In this document: positions 1 through 8,552 of the stretch, piece after piece
How positions within the stretch are numbered: position 1 is the stretch's first letter
Layout of the letters: every line of letters begins with the position of its first letter
From: Cudoniella acicularis
Taxonomy: Eukaryota > Ascomycota > Leotiomycetes > Helotiales > Helotiaceae
Assembly: GCA_013054445.1 (NCBI GenBank)
Contig: JAAMPI010001539.1
Coordinates: 1-13,251 of the forward strand
DNA length: 13,251 bases
Direction: 5' to 3'
Translations under genes and position numbers: made by a program
The notes under the pieces: generated by a model
The model's input: the letters and a program-made list of their open reading frames with translations, nothing else
Told to the model about the DNA's origin: nothing
The model's database searches: none

Positions 1-146
1 GACCTATCCATAGGGTTCTCCATGGGGAATGCCAATGAATGGAAATTCGGACTCAGCGGGCATGGTGATGGCCACCTTTGCCCTTGGGTCAATTGCCGGT
101 ACATCGATATACAATCTATGGGTTTATGGGAAGGCCAAGCTGCCAA

Positions 147-1517
147 TCATCCCTTCCTCCTCCTCTTAGAAACCGATCCTTGTTCTTGTGCCTCCAAGTC
201 CTGCGCCTTTGCACGCTGCCACCTCTCATCCAAAACTATCAGTTCCTCCTTGATAGACTTCCGCCTGTCTGACAAACCCCAATCAACGATATTATGCAGA
301 CTCAGCCTCAGCGTCTGAATATCATTATCTTCAGCCAGGAAAAACCTCCTCACCACAGCCATATACCAGCAATCATTATCCTCGATCCGCTGGCACCAGT
401 GTACGGCAACGTATGCGATTTCCGAAGTCATTGCACATGAGAAAGCGATTGTGGTCAGATCGGGGGCGAAGTAATCGTACTCAAGGATTGTGGAAGCATG
501 GATCTGCCGCCTGGCATTAACGATTGCTGCTCCACCCCGACGGGCCTGCACGGAGCAATCTTGCATCGTGCCTCGAGAGCCTTTCCATTCCATGATGAAG
601 AACGGCGACAGAATGCCTTTCGACAGTGCGTATGATGTGTCGTAACGTTGGAGTAATAATTGCTCGTCTTTCGTAAAAATCGAAGGGTTAAAACCAAATG
701 TATAATCAGGTTTTGGATTCTTAACGCCAAAAAGCTGCTCGAGATTCTTTTCGAAGGTGTGGGAGGGAGGAATAGGGACGCTTCCACTACTGAATTCCGC
801 ATCAACATTCCGGTCCAGCCCATCTTCCCGGAATTCTCTGTAAATATCCTCAGCATTATCTCCCTCAGACACTGTTCTCCCTGACTTGATGATATGTGGT
901 ATTATGCGCTCGTGGAATGTTGCTTCGTTCCGGGATTTGACGTCGTTGAAATCGCTTCGGAATTTCTTGGCGGATTGAGGTTTCATCGCCGACAGACGCT
1001 CCCCGCTGACGATGGAAAGGACTTTGGCCTTGAAGTCGGGCAGTTCCTGCAGAATGGAGTTACTGGTTTCGTGCCCGAATATGTTGATAAATTCCAATTT
1101 GGCGCTGACATCTGTGGAGCCGGAAGCAATGGAAGCTTGGGATGGGGTGTCGCAGATTTGGGAAATCGAGGAGGCCGATTTTTGTGGAGTTGCAGGTGCG
1201 CCAACGAGCCGTGGATCCATAACACCTTCTGCGCAATCTGTGAAGAGGAGATTCTGCCGGGTAAGAGGCGCAACTAGCGGTAAAGATCGTAATTTGTGAA
1301 GAGTTGGCAATGAAGCCGATCGACGAAGGAGTGGTAAAGGCGATTCCACTCTCCTGCTTGTATGGAATTGTTCGTCTGCCTGACTAGCTCTACCCTTTTC
1401 TTCGTATTTCCAATTCGTAACACAGCTTCTGGAGTGGAATGATCGTGTCTGGGACAGTCTAAAGGATGGAGGATTCGATATGGGGGGTGTTGATGTTGGG
1501 GAAGGGTAATCGAGCAC
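147..1517 (-). CDS. DUF7924-like fungal protein with PD-(D/E)XK-like core
   Basis: A 456-codon open frame without internal stops, the only large intact gene here. Residues below count from the first codon of the open stretch. Residues 1-140 are low-complexity, Ser/Pro/Arg-rich and probably disordered. From about 145 on it is globular. It shows RNEATFHERIIPHII (197-211), a Pro-Asp pair at 270-271 (KPDYTFGF) and FFIMEWKG (306-313) with Glu310-x-Lys312, followed by a Gln/Arg/Gly-rich helix. This PD...ExK layout is that of fungal DUF7924-type proteins, thought to be PD-(D/E)XK-like; biochemical role unknown. The tail SKRRRKG resembles a nuclear localisation signal. Start is uncertain: the frame opens with GTG at 1517 and the first in-frame ATG is at 1220 (residue 100). 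Either translation starts there (357 aa) or an upstream exon supplies the start. CpA and TpG are plentiful, so it escaped the mutation seen further right. Confidence 0.62.
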   Translation of the reverse strand: MLDYPSPTSTPPISNPPSFRLSQTRSFHSRSCVTNWKYEEKGRASQADEQFHTSRRVESPLPLLRRSASLPTLHKLRSLPLVAPLTRQNLLFTDCAEGVMDPRLVGAPATPQKSASSISQICDTPSQASIASGSTDVSAKLEFINIFGHETSNSILQELPDFKAKVLSIVSGERLSAMKPQSAKKFRSDFNDVKSRNEATFHERIIPHIIKSGRTVSEGDNAEDIYREFREDGLDRNVDAEFSSGSVPIPPSHTFEKNLEQLFGVKNPKPDYTFGFNPSIFTKDEQLLLQRYDTSYALSKGILSPFFIMEWKGSRGTMQDCSVQARRGGAAIVNARRQIHASTILEYDYFAPDLTTIAFSCAMTSEIAYVAVHWCQRIEDNDCWYMAVVRRFFLAEDNDIQTLRLSLHNIVDWGLSDRRKSIKEELIVLDERWQRAKAQDLEAQEQGSVSKRRRKG

Positions 1518-1891
1518 CGACCGATGACTCCCCTGCGAGCATCAACTTAGCAGGGCCAAGATACATTCGGATATACTTACAATATCAAAGTAATATTCAG
1601 CGTAAGAGCGTTTTGCGGCAAATCCCATTCTGCGTCAAGAACTGTTGATTGTGTTGTCGAGATGTTTGTTGGTTGATTTTTGGTTACCCACCACAACCAC
1701 CTTTCTGCCGCGACTCACCGCCCGCATCTCCACACAGGCTCATGGTACCGGGATTAAGTTCTGGACGAATAAGCGTATGTCTTCGCCTGAATACTGTTAC
1801 GGCTACTATACAGAATATCCTATACTCAGTTAAGCTAATTCTACCTAGATGCCCTTGTATTCCTGGGCTCGACCGTCGACGTTCACAGCAT

Positions 1892-1910
1892 CACGTGAGA
1901 GAGTCACGTG
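1892..1910. promoter_or_regulatory. Pair of CACGTG E-box motifs
   Basis: Two TCACGTG motifs lie at 1891-1897 and 1904-1910, their CACGTG cores 13 bp apart. CACGTG is the core recognised by fungal bHLH factors. The pair is about 380 bp upstream of the open frame on the minus strand and about 820 bp upstream of the broken plus-strand gene. Function is inferred only from the motif; such 6-mers also occur by chance. Confidence 0.25.
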
Positions 1911-2165
1911 TGAAAGGAGCGGCGTTGAAGATGCAAGGCTGGCTGCCTGGCATGGGTTGATGCCTTAAAGTTGAAGCGAGATCAGGTGACCCTCTCCCCA
2001 ACGTCCTATTTTTAGCAGCGGCGTATGATTGGTTGGATTTGGCAAAGCATATATCGCTCAAAGAATTGACGAAGAGTTATCTTATTAAAGTCTACTGTTA
2101 CCACTGCCTATATACTGCATTCCAATGAATAGGCAGCTACAAGGTTGCAGGCTACAGTGCAGAGT

Positions 2166-2195
2166 TGAGTCATGTTACTAATGACTCACGTGAGT
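2166..2195. promoter_or_regulatory. TGACTCA pair overlapping a CACGTG palindrome
   Basis: TGAGTCA at 2166-2172 and TGACTCA at 2182-2188 are inverted copies of the Gcn4/CpcA-type bZIP site. The second overlaps the perfect 12-bp palindrome ACTCACGTGAGT (2184-2195), which contains an E-box core. Sites for two factor classes within 30 bp suggest a possible control element, perhaps for the now broken gene at 2728. No direct evidence of use. Confidence 0.25.
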
Positions 2196-2727
2196 TGCCT
2201 AGCGCCACATCCCAATACAGGGCCAAATGCCACTAGTCTCGTTTCGTAGTCTAACACCTACGGGACCAAGATAAAACCAGATCACAAACAACTTCTTATG
2301 AAAGTACGCATAATCCTCACAACAATATCAATTTCCTTGATTGAGTTCTGTTTATTTTCGCAACTTCTAGCTAGTGCAACTTAGAGTTATATTTAGTCAT
2401 CGAAGACACTGAAGCAGTTCGAAGTTTGGAGAACTTGGGTCACTCAGTCAACCCCTTCCTCTATCTTTATACTGTATAAATCTCATTCCTAGAAGCCTTA
2501 GTCTATTTAAATGCCAGAGGCTTTGTTGCTAACTTGCTTCTTCTGCCTTTACATATCTGGAAGTCAGATCTGTGCTTCATACGCGAACCCCGCACTCCAA
2601 ACTCCTTTCTCGACATCCTTCGCACGGCACACAAGAGTTCTCGCTACTTCCGTTTCTCTGATACCTTCATATTCTCAACGTAGTTATTTCGAGTAGACAG
2701 CGAAGCGGCTCACCTATCCCTTCTGCA

Positions 2728-3975
2728 ATGGCTCAACCCCGTGAAACAATATCCTTATACCTTAGACGCCCGGGCCATCCCTTCCGCCTCTATTACAAAG
2801 GCAAATCAGGCCAAACTAAAAGTTTATCCGGTCAATACCAATAGGAAGATATCAAGGCAGTCGGGGACTAGGACGTTTTCAACCAAAGCCCGGTGCGAGC
2901 CAAGTTCAGGTATTTGTTGTACGAAGACCAGTATAAATCTCTCCTGCAACCTTACATCCCTATAGCGAACACAATTATTCTCTCGGAACTGTACCTATAG
3001 ACGTCGCTGCATATAGGGTTGCTAACGAGGGTCAATTTGGCTTTGGAAGCGATTACGAAGATTTCTTAGGAGGAGGAGGACGACGAGTATGATTACGGAA
3101 GGATTATGAATCTAGGTGTACTCCCTGGTCCTAGATCCGTAAACTTTATTCCTGATCTCGTAGCGCAGGATATTAGCGCGGTGGGATAGGGAGAGGAGAG
3201 ATTCGACGAGGACGATGACGAGACTAGTGAAGAGCAAGAGGAGAACAAGGGAGGAGAGGAAATCCATGGTTCTGATTTTAGTCAATATTCTACGAAGGAG
3301 GGAAACAACTCGGACGTCGGGAGAGACGAGAATCCCGCCAACAGAGAATTGGCCCGTAACGAAGAGCAAACGAACAATCCCGGACCCGGAGAAGTAGGAA
3401 GCCGTCAGGAGGAAAGGGTAGATAGCAGTAGCTCTTCGCCTAGCCACTAACTTACCAACCTCTCTCTCTTGCAAGTAGATAAACCCCCTATCCTACTCGT
3501 AGGAGACATCAAACTGTACTCCGGCTAGAAGCACAGCATGTAGAAGCACGTCGACTCCCGGGGTGCCGACTTCCGCCAAGTGCTCTCACAGGTGAACTTC
3601 TATATAACGCAGAACGCATGCCAGTACGGGTTTGTAGTCACGGAAAGAGAACTCGTGGCTTTGTACCGACCTGGGAGGAAAGGGTTACTGAAGGTGTCAG
3701 GGAGTTTTCCGATTCGTACGCGTACGGAGGGGCTAGGGCAAGGAGAAAGAGAGGGAATGTATCCTTCATCGTCATCGCCAGGGGATTTGTGCGCTGATGA
3801 GGCGTTGCTTGCGTTGATTTTGTGGGCTGCTGACCCGCCATCACCGGAGACAGACCCTGCAGATAAAACTTGCGATGCGGAAGCAGAGGAGGATAAATAT
3901 TATCCGATTATTGAAGCTCTGGCTTTTTCGAGTGATGGACCGACTTCGGCGGAGAAAGAGTCTGTTTTCTCGTGA
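2728..3975 (+). pseudogene. RIP-killed PD-(D/E)XK-like fungal gene
   Basis: From ATG 2728 to TGA 3973 one reading frame runs 416 codons with no frameshift but eight internal stops (2842, 2869, 2998, 3067, 3187, 3448, 3526, 3541). At least the TAGs at 3526 and 3541 sit where Trp fits the context, as expected from TGG to TAG by RIP. An N-terminal globular part (about 2728-3060) is followed by an acidic, Ser/Asn/Glu-rich linker (about 3070-3440). Then comes KPPILLVGDIK (3481-3513), whose Asp-x-Lys suits a PD-(D/E)XK core. After it lies QVNFYITQNACQYGFVVTERE, a motif I recognise from uncharacterised fungal proteins of this kind (an xK motif, then Q..fYm...ar.Gfvvt..E). Molecular role unknown. It probably ceased to be expressed as a full protein. 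The intact final stretch 3580-3975 alone could be mistaken for a small gene. Confidence 0.68.
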
Positions 3976-4239
3976 GTTGTCTTGCCCTCTGGTTGCTTTG
4001 TTAAGGAAGTGGCTTGGCTAACTGGTACTGCCGACTAGGCCATCTAACTCAGGTCGCCAGAGTTCGTCGCCTTTACTTCCAGATCGGAAGAGGGTTAGAA
4101 GGTGATAGATTTTTACAGTAGAGTTACTAATCATGTTCCTACTTTAACTATTCAGCTGTTTAAACATTTGTGTCCGCGAGTTCAAACAGTTTAGTTATAC
4201 GGCTTCTCTCTTCTTTATAGGGGAAGTTAGGGCCCAATT

Positions 4240-4411
4240 TTGCGCTATGGAGCAAGAGTTAAGATTATGGTTAGTTGGGCTGCAGGATATGATAGCAGTA
4301 ATAAAAATGCTCAATTTGCCTATCGTGTTACAAGAGATAGATCATTGCGCAATGGGGCAAGGCCTGGAGGCATATGAGATTAGTAGCTGGAGACATTGCG
4401 CCATGGCGCAA
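4240..4411. repeat. Three dispersed copies of a 16-bp palindrome
   Basis: TTGCGCCATGGCGCAA is perfectly self-complementary and occurs exactly at 4396-4411. Variant copies lie at 4240-4255 (two mismatches) and 4345-4360 (two mismatches). Starts are 105 and 51 bp apart, both multiples of three. In the frame of 4247-4549 each copy encodes Cys-Ala-Met-x-Gln-x, so the repeat could be peptide-level or DNA-level. The block ends about 65 bp before the helicase fragment. A dimeric binding site or a decayed repeat unit are the main readings. Confidence 0.55.
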
Positions 4412-4475
4412 GCTCTTAAAAAAAAAAATAGCATCACCGCCTCGTTATTAACATCTAGCAAGCGTTGGAAGACGT

Positions 4476-4820
4476 GTGTCGTCGCGCCGGGACGAAATTT
4501 CGCGGTTGTACGAGCTCGTATTGGAGGCTATTATAAAGGACGAGAATAATATATTTGCCGTGATAGGCAAGGAGGCCGGGAAGACGGCACTATTCCAATC
4601 CCCGCCAAGAGTGTGCGTTCCGGGACACGGTTGTCATCACGCTGTTAGTATCGTTGCAAGACTATGTGATCGAGCAGTGTCTATAGGTTGGGATATCGTG
4701 TACCAAGTGGGAGTCAGCACATCGAGGAGATGCGCGCGGGTCGTCATCGTCACACCCGAGGCCGCGGTCAGCAAGGCGTTCAGTTCGTTTTTGAACAATT
4801 TACAAGGCCGCCGTACATCG
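4476..4820 (+). pseudogene. Telomere-linked RecQ-like helicase (TLH) fragment
   Basis: Contains the first part of an SF2 (RecQ-like) ATPase domain. A motif I region reads FAVIGKEAGKTALF (about 4539-4580), then TVVITLLVSLQ in the +1 frame (about 4627-4659), then GISCTKWES (about 4690-4716), and finally ARVVIVTPEAAVSKAFSSF (4734-4790) back in the first frame. This succession is typical of the helicase half of fungal telomere-linked helicases. Two net frameshifts (about 4600-4624 and 4731-4740) and a stop at 4681 break it. Motif I is degenerate: TG before AGKT has become KE. It ends after NNLQGRR (about 4815), before the DEAH/DECH box, and lacks the whole second lobe. No start codon is apparent; upstream frame is closed at 4449. 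This is a dead fragment. TLH genes are usually found near chromosome ends. Confidence 0.6.
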
Positions 4821-4985
4821 CCTCTAATACTTTTTATACGTGGTTCTTCCTGTGCATAAGAGTATTTGATAGCTTCGCACATCACACGGCGAAGGCACTG
4901 CAAGTAGCTGTTTTGTTTGCTATTACAGCGGTTGGTGTTGTCTAGTTCCTAATTTTAATTTTTAAACGCTGAAAGGGATAGAGAT

Positions 4986-6008
4986 ATGAATCGGCTACCA
5001 TTCGAGACATTACAAGCAGTTTGCGGCTATATTGAACGAGGGTGTCTATGCGACTTTCGCCTTGTTTGTAAAGCCTTCGCCGCGGCTGGGGAATCAGGTC
5101 TACTATCACAGCTTCACCTAAAAGGCGATAAACGTAGCTTTGAGAACGTACTATATATCTCTCGACGGGAAAATCTCAACCGTCATGTCAAGAGTATCAC
5201 TTATAATTCAGTGAGCCGTAAGCAGTTAAGGCCCGCTCAATCAGTTGGATCTACTGGACCCGGAGAAATCAAGAATACTTACACGGGAACAACATACGAC
5301 AACGACGAACCCTAGCGAACGCTAGATTTCAGGGACAGTAATGACTACTATTCATATATCGCCTCGGCTATTGCCCGGTTTCCTAACCTCAAAGCGATCA
5401 AGCTCTTGGACCCATCTCCTGGTCCAGAATACTCATGTGTTCCTGAGCACGCATCCAGCGAACAGTGGATAAGCGATCCTTTTGATATTAACAAACTACT
5501 CTATTGCTTTCTCTATGCAGTAGTTAGGGCCAGTGTGCCTGTGCAGCAGTTGATTGTCGAGGGGCTTGAATGGGATTTCTGGAACACCCAGAGTGCCTCT
5601 CTTACTTCTCGATCATTAAGTCATTTGAAAGACCTTAAGATCGTGATAGAAGGTGGCTTCCCTGATGCTTATTTTCTGTATGAGTAGTAACAAATGCTCA
5701 CTGCATTTTGTATAGCACTCAATTCTTTACACGAATTAGAATGTCTCTCTTTATCGACGTTCAGTGCCCTGGACAATAATGATATTACGGGATATATCGA
5801 TTGCCATGAGATTATGGCTGCGTCATTCTGGCCTAACCTTAGATCTCTAAGGCTGACAGGTATTCGAATAAGTGAAGACTCTTTTATCACATTTATACTA
5901 CGCCATAGCAACTTAAAGCACCTATCATTGTCATGGGCTCGACTCGATCAAGGGAGATGGAACTCTATGACCGCGCGTTTAAATCTGCTATCCCATGTGT
6001 ATAAATAG
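4986..6008 (+). pseudogene. F-box / leucine-rich repeat protein relic
   Basis: A single frame of 341 codons from ATG 4986 to TAG 6006. It has internal stops at 5313 and at 5685 and 5688 (adjacent TAG TAA), and no frameshift. Residues 3-40 form an F-box: LPFETLQAVCGYIERG, then CDFRLVCKAFAAAGESGLL. This domain normally binds Skp1 within an SCF ubiquitin ligase. The C-terminal part carries LRR-like segments such as LSHLKDLKIVIEGGF, FWPNLRSLRLTGI and HSNLKHLSLSWARL, which would select substrates. I tested an intron over the double stop (GTATGA 5678 to TAG 5715): it would be 38 nt and would destroy the LRR frame, so I rejected it. The stretch 5220-5310 reads less like a protein and may hide compensating indels. 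Most likely a RIP-mutated gene copy; a recently inactivated one is also possible. Confidence 0.7.
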
Positions 6009-6819
6009 AAATTAGAGATAAATTAAGCAGACCCGGGTCGGAGTCAAGTAGCCCAAAATGAAAATGAAGAATGAAACTATCTCTGTATATTCTTATTATG
6101 ACTATTAAAGGAGGCCTCTAAGAACTATAACGGCAAAATTGTAGGACAGAGAAGGGCGGACAGCTAATAATACGATGCTGGCTGTTGCTTCAAGTGGTTC
6201 AGGAGCATATTGGAACCCTGTAGTTGGCTCGGTATTTATCAGGGACACGTCCAGGAGGGGATAAATGGCCTGATGCAGGTATTTCCGTAACTATGCGGGC
6301 ACACTTACTAGCTAGTCCGTGTCGACCTCTTTCGTCGGAAACATACATATCCATAGGGTAGATGATATTGATTCCTCTACGACAGATCTATCTTGCGTAA
6401 CTCGGCTCTCCCGGGTCCCTGAGTCTTCTCCGATGCGCGTGATCTCATGCCCCCAAGCCCTCAACGGTAGGGGCTAGGGATTTATAATGCAAATAGCTCG
6501 TGCCCGACGCGGAAGCAGGGACGTTTTGTTAGCGAGATTTACGGTGCAAATCCTGCGAGTTCTAGAGGTAGCGATATGACCAGATTTACGCATACAGTAC
6601 TCTCAAAGTAACTTGCTTGTGATTGTATGCGAAAGGAGTAGTATATTTACTACAGATTCCGAAGTTGTCTCAAATTTGAACACTTAAGATACCTTTTAAT
6701 TCGGTTACATAACGTATATTATACTTCTGGTGTCTCGTCCTATAAAGTAACTTAGAGACCTTTTAAAACGCGGGGATTTCGAGGTCCTTGATCACTCCCT
6801 ATCTGCTAAAGTAGGGCTA
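6009..6819. other. Unassigned region between two pseudogenes
   Basis: No identifiable gene. On the minus strand about 6330-6560 two overlapping frames stay open for some 50 codons each. One includes GINIIYPMDMYVSDERGRHG and another RAWGHEITRIGEDSGTRE. I recognise no family in either, and both are interrupted. They may be remains of a further gene or chance. No tRNA-like cloverleaf, long repeat or terminal inverted repeat was noticed. Confidence 0.4.
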
Positions 6820-6908
6820 CTATAAGGAGCATTGTGATTCAGAGTTAATATCATCCTCGTCATCACCATAACCATGGTCATTACTATTAAGATCAAAATC
6901 ATCAACAA

Positions 6909-6932
6909 CTTCTTCTTCTTCTTCTTCTTCTT
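6909..6932 (-). repeat. (GAA)8 microsatellite encoding poly-Glu
   Basis: Eight CTT units on the plus strand read as eight GAA codons in the acidic tail of the SNF2 relic, following Asp residues. It is a slippage-prone tract that remained in frame with the upstream zinc-knuckle region. Confidence 0.8.
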
Positions 6933-7264
6933 CGTCATCGTCGATCTCGCTAGGGATATATACTTCATTTCCGAGATTCCCACGGTCTGCTGGTGGCTTG
7001 AAGCCCTACGATAGCAATTTAGCTTGTGGACAATCCTTTCGAAAATGGCCATACTTACAAAAGCCGTAAGTATATCGGATATAGTAAACTGAAAGGTCAG
7101 CTTTCACCGCCTTTAGAGATAGATACACATACAAATCTCCCTCCTGATCTGGAATTACCCCTATAATCAGCTTCTTCTTTGCTTCTTAAAGTTCGTGGAT
7201 TCTGTCGTCTACTGTTCCTATGGCTTTCAGTCGAGTAAAGTAGGTTTCCCGAGTTTGACCGATC

Positions 7265-7310
7265 CTAAATAATCAGTATATCACCTTCGATTTCTAATTG
7301 CGTAACTTAC
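7265..7310 (-). other. Spliceosomal intron, 46 nt, phase 2
   Basis: Within the SNF2 relic. It starts GTAAGT (from 7310), carries a TACTGAT branch-point-like motif and ends TTTAG. Splicing recreates the Arg codon in CRIYRIGQTRE, the motif VI arginine region. It leaves a 42-nt exon between this and the previous intron. Confidence 0.85.
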
Positions 7311-7352
7311 CGATAAATGCGGCAAAATGACTAGAAGTCATAGGCCGAATTC

Positions 7353-7402
7353 CTTTTGTCGAATAAGCTATATAATCAATCCACTGTTGACTTTTCACTT
7401 AC
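7353..7402 (-). other. Spliceosomal intron, 50 nt, phase 2
   Basis: Within the SNF2 relic. It starts GTAAGTG (from 7402) and ends AAAAG. Splicing converts EMWW plus an in-frame stop into EMWWNSAYD, the expected start of the motif V-VI linker. The AAG acceptor is less usual than CAG/TAG, but the protein match is decisive. Confidence 0.72.
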
Positions 7403-7626
7403 CACCACATCTCGCAACAAAAAACAAGATTTGCTTAGGTTAGGGTTAGACCTTCGCCTGCGGCCCTGGTCGAAGCAATTAGGATCTAGGGTCCGCTGTC
7501 CGACTGAAAATCTTCTACAATATCGTCTCTTCGTTTTGATGGCATTCCTCCGTTATATATGGCATAAGTCTAATGATAATCTTTACAAAGTCTAGCAACG
7601 ATGCTTATCATGTCAAGGAAGTGGGT

Positions 7627-7675
7627 CTATGTCGAGTTGGGATACGATACTATGTGGTGAGGGTATTAGACTTAC
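7627..7675 (-). other. Spliceosomal intron, 49 nt, phase 0
   Basis: Within the SNF2 relic. It starts GTAAGT (minus strand, from 7675) and ends CATAG. Removing it joins KIVIF to THFLDMISIVARLCKDY in one frame, giving a continuous motif IV region. Without removal the frame is lost. Confidence 0.8.
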
Positions 7676-8552
7676 GAATATAACGATCTTATCACCAGCC
7701 GCCTAGGAAAACACAAGTTTAAGCCTTCGTTCTAACAATCTAATTTTAGAAGACTAGAGAAGTGTTCCATCAGCTAATAGCTATTGAAGGCGTTGCTGAG
7801 TCTTGTGTGCTCTTTCATCATCTAGCGCTGGTCTTAGTCGACTATCCTCCGGGTCGCCCTTCGAACAGATTATTGCCGATTGTTCTTCGGCTTGTCTAAT
7901 CCACAACTCTACTACGTTTATTATTTGTCGTTCACCGCCAGGGTCAGTCTCCTTAAGTTGTTCCCTCATTCTCACGACGTCTTCGAGTTTTAAATCGGTT
8001 TCTATAGAATTCTTTGCTAGGGCGATATGAGAAACAGTTTGACGGAGAGTGGTAATCATTTTCTAAAACTTATTTAGCATTTCTCATTAATCCCACACAA
8101 CGCAGTATTTTCTTACTAGTGCTATAGCTCGATTTTGGTATAGTCTTCCCTTCTTATCCCACCTTTTAATTACAGTCTTGTATATATGATACAAATGCTC
8201 ATATATAACGCGTTCTTGATCAGAAAGTTGTACATCTTCAATCTGACGATGAGACAACGGTAGCCACACTATTGGTCGACCGAATAATTAGGAGCCCATA
8301 GTTCGGCGGTTCATGCAACTTGTAAAAAGATTTTGCAACAGGTCTGTGGCTCCTTCATCGCTTCTGGAACAGTAAGTGGCGATGAAGTCTTTGCGATTCG
8401 CTGCGCACGGCATATTCAGCCAATTAAAATATAGGTAGAACTATTTAGGCACATCAGCATTTGGTTGTTCCGTAGGGCTGTATTTTCCTCTAGACCATTT
8501 GTGATCGGCGTTCCTGATAGAGCTCCAGTATGTCAGCATATCATAAGAACAA

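Larger units (their letters stand above)
1542..2727. other. Intergenic stretch without recognisable gene
   Basis: I found no convincing protein-coding frame or RNA gene. Short open frames on the plus strand (for example 2511-2696) have no family features. The left part may hold a 5' exon or promoter of the minus-strand gene ending at 147, since that gene lacks an obvious ATG at its 5' end. The right part would have been the promoter of the broken gene starting at 2728. Several palindromic motifs of transcription-factor type occur and are listed separately. Confidence 0.5.
6820..8545 (-). pseudogene. SNF2-family ATPase relic, C-terminal half with zinc knuckle
   Basis: Reading down the minus strand: ALSGTPITNGLEE (8523-8485, SF2 motif III), YFNWL, MNRRTMGS (MxRRT motif, about 8311-8290), GRPIVWLP...VQLSDQERVIYEHL and TTLRQTVSH (about 8053-8030). 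Then come AGDKIVIF (motif IV, about 7699-7676), YNGGMPSKRRD (about 7557-7526), ILIASTRAAGEGLTLT (motif V), ANLVFCCEMWWN and FCRIYRIGQTRETYFTRL (motif VI). Order and spacing match the SNF2 second lobe. Three introns (listed separately) restore the frame exactly. Downstream is a zinc-knuckle-like YGFCKYGHFRKDCP (7068-7027), with Tyr for the first Cys and 3 instead of 4 residues before His. An Asp/Glu-rich tail ends at 6820. About a dozen in-frame stops break it (for example 8288, 8087, 8084, 8063, 7781, 7754, 7703, 7570, 7486, 7435, 7331, 7186, 7006). The frame also changes between about 8440 and 8490, perhaps a further intron. The first lobe (Walker A, DEAH) is missing; TLH sequence abuts instead. 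Confidence 0.8.

Noticed and set aside
3215..3474. Small open frames on both strands across the acidic linker
   Set aside because: They overlap the continuous read-through frame 2728-3975, whose Asp/Glu/Ser-rich linker produces Arg/Leu-rich shadows in other frames.
4081..4092. AGATCGGAAGAG, identical to the first 12 bases of a common sequencing adapter
   Set aside because: The next bases differ from the adapter and the flanks are ordinary sequence, so a chance match is more likely than contamination. Read inspection would decide.
5678..5715. Intron removing the double stop in the F-box relic
   Set aside because: It would be only 38 nt and shifts out of the frame that clearly encodes the following LRR-like segments.
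6792..7052. 86-codon minus-strand frame with poly-Lys and hydrophobic run
   Set aside because: It is an alternative frame of the SNF2 acidic tail; the (GAA)8 tract reads as Lys in this frame.
7803..8030. Plus-strand open frame rich in Ser
   Set aside because: Antisense of the SNF2 segment TTLRQTVSH and following helix; no family features of its own.
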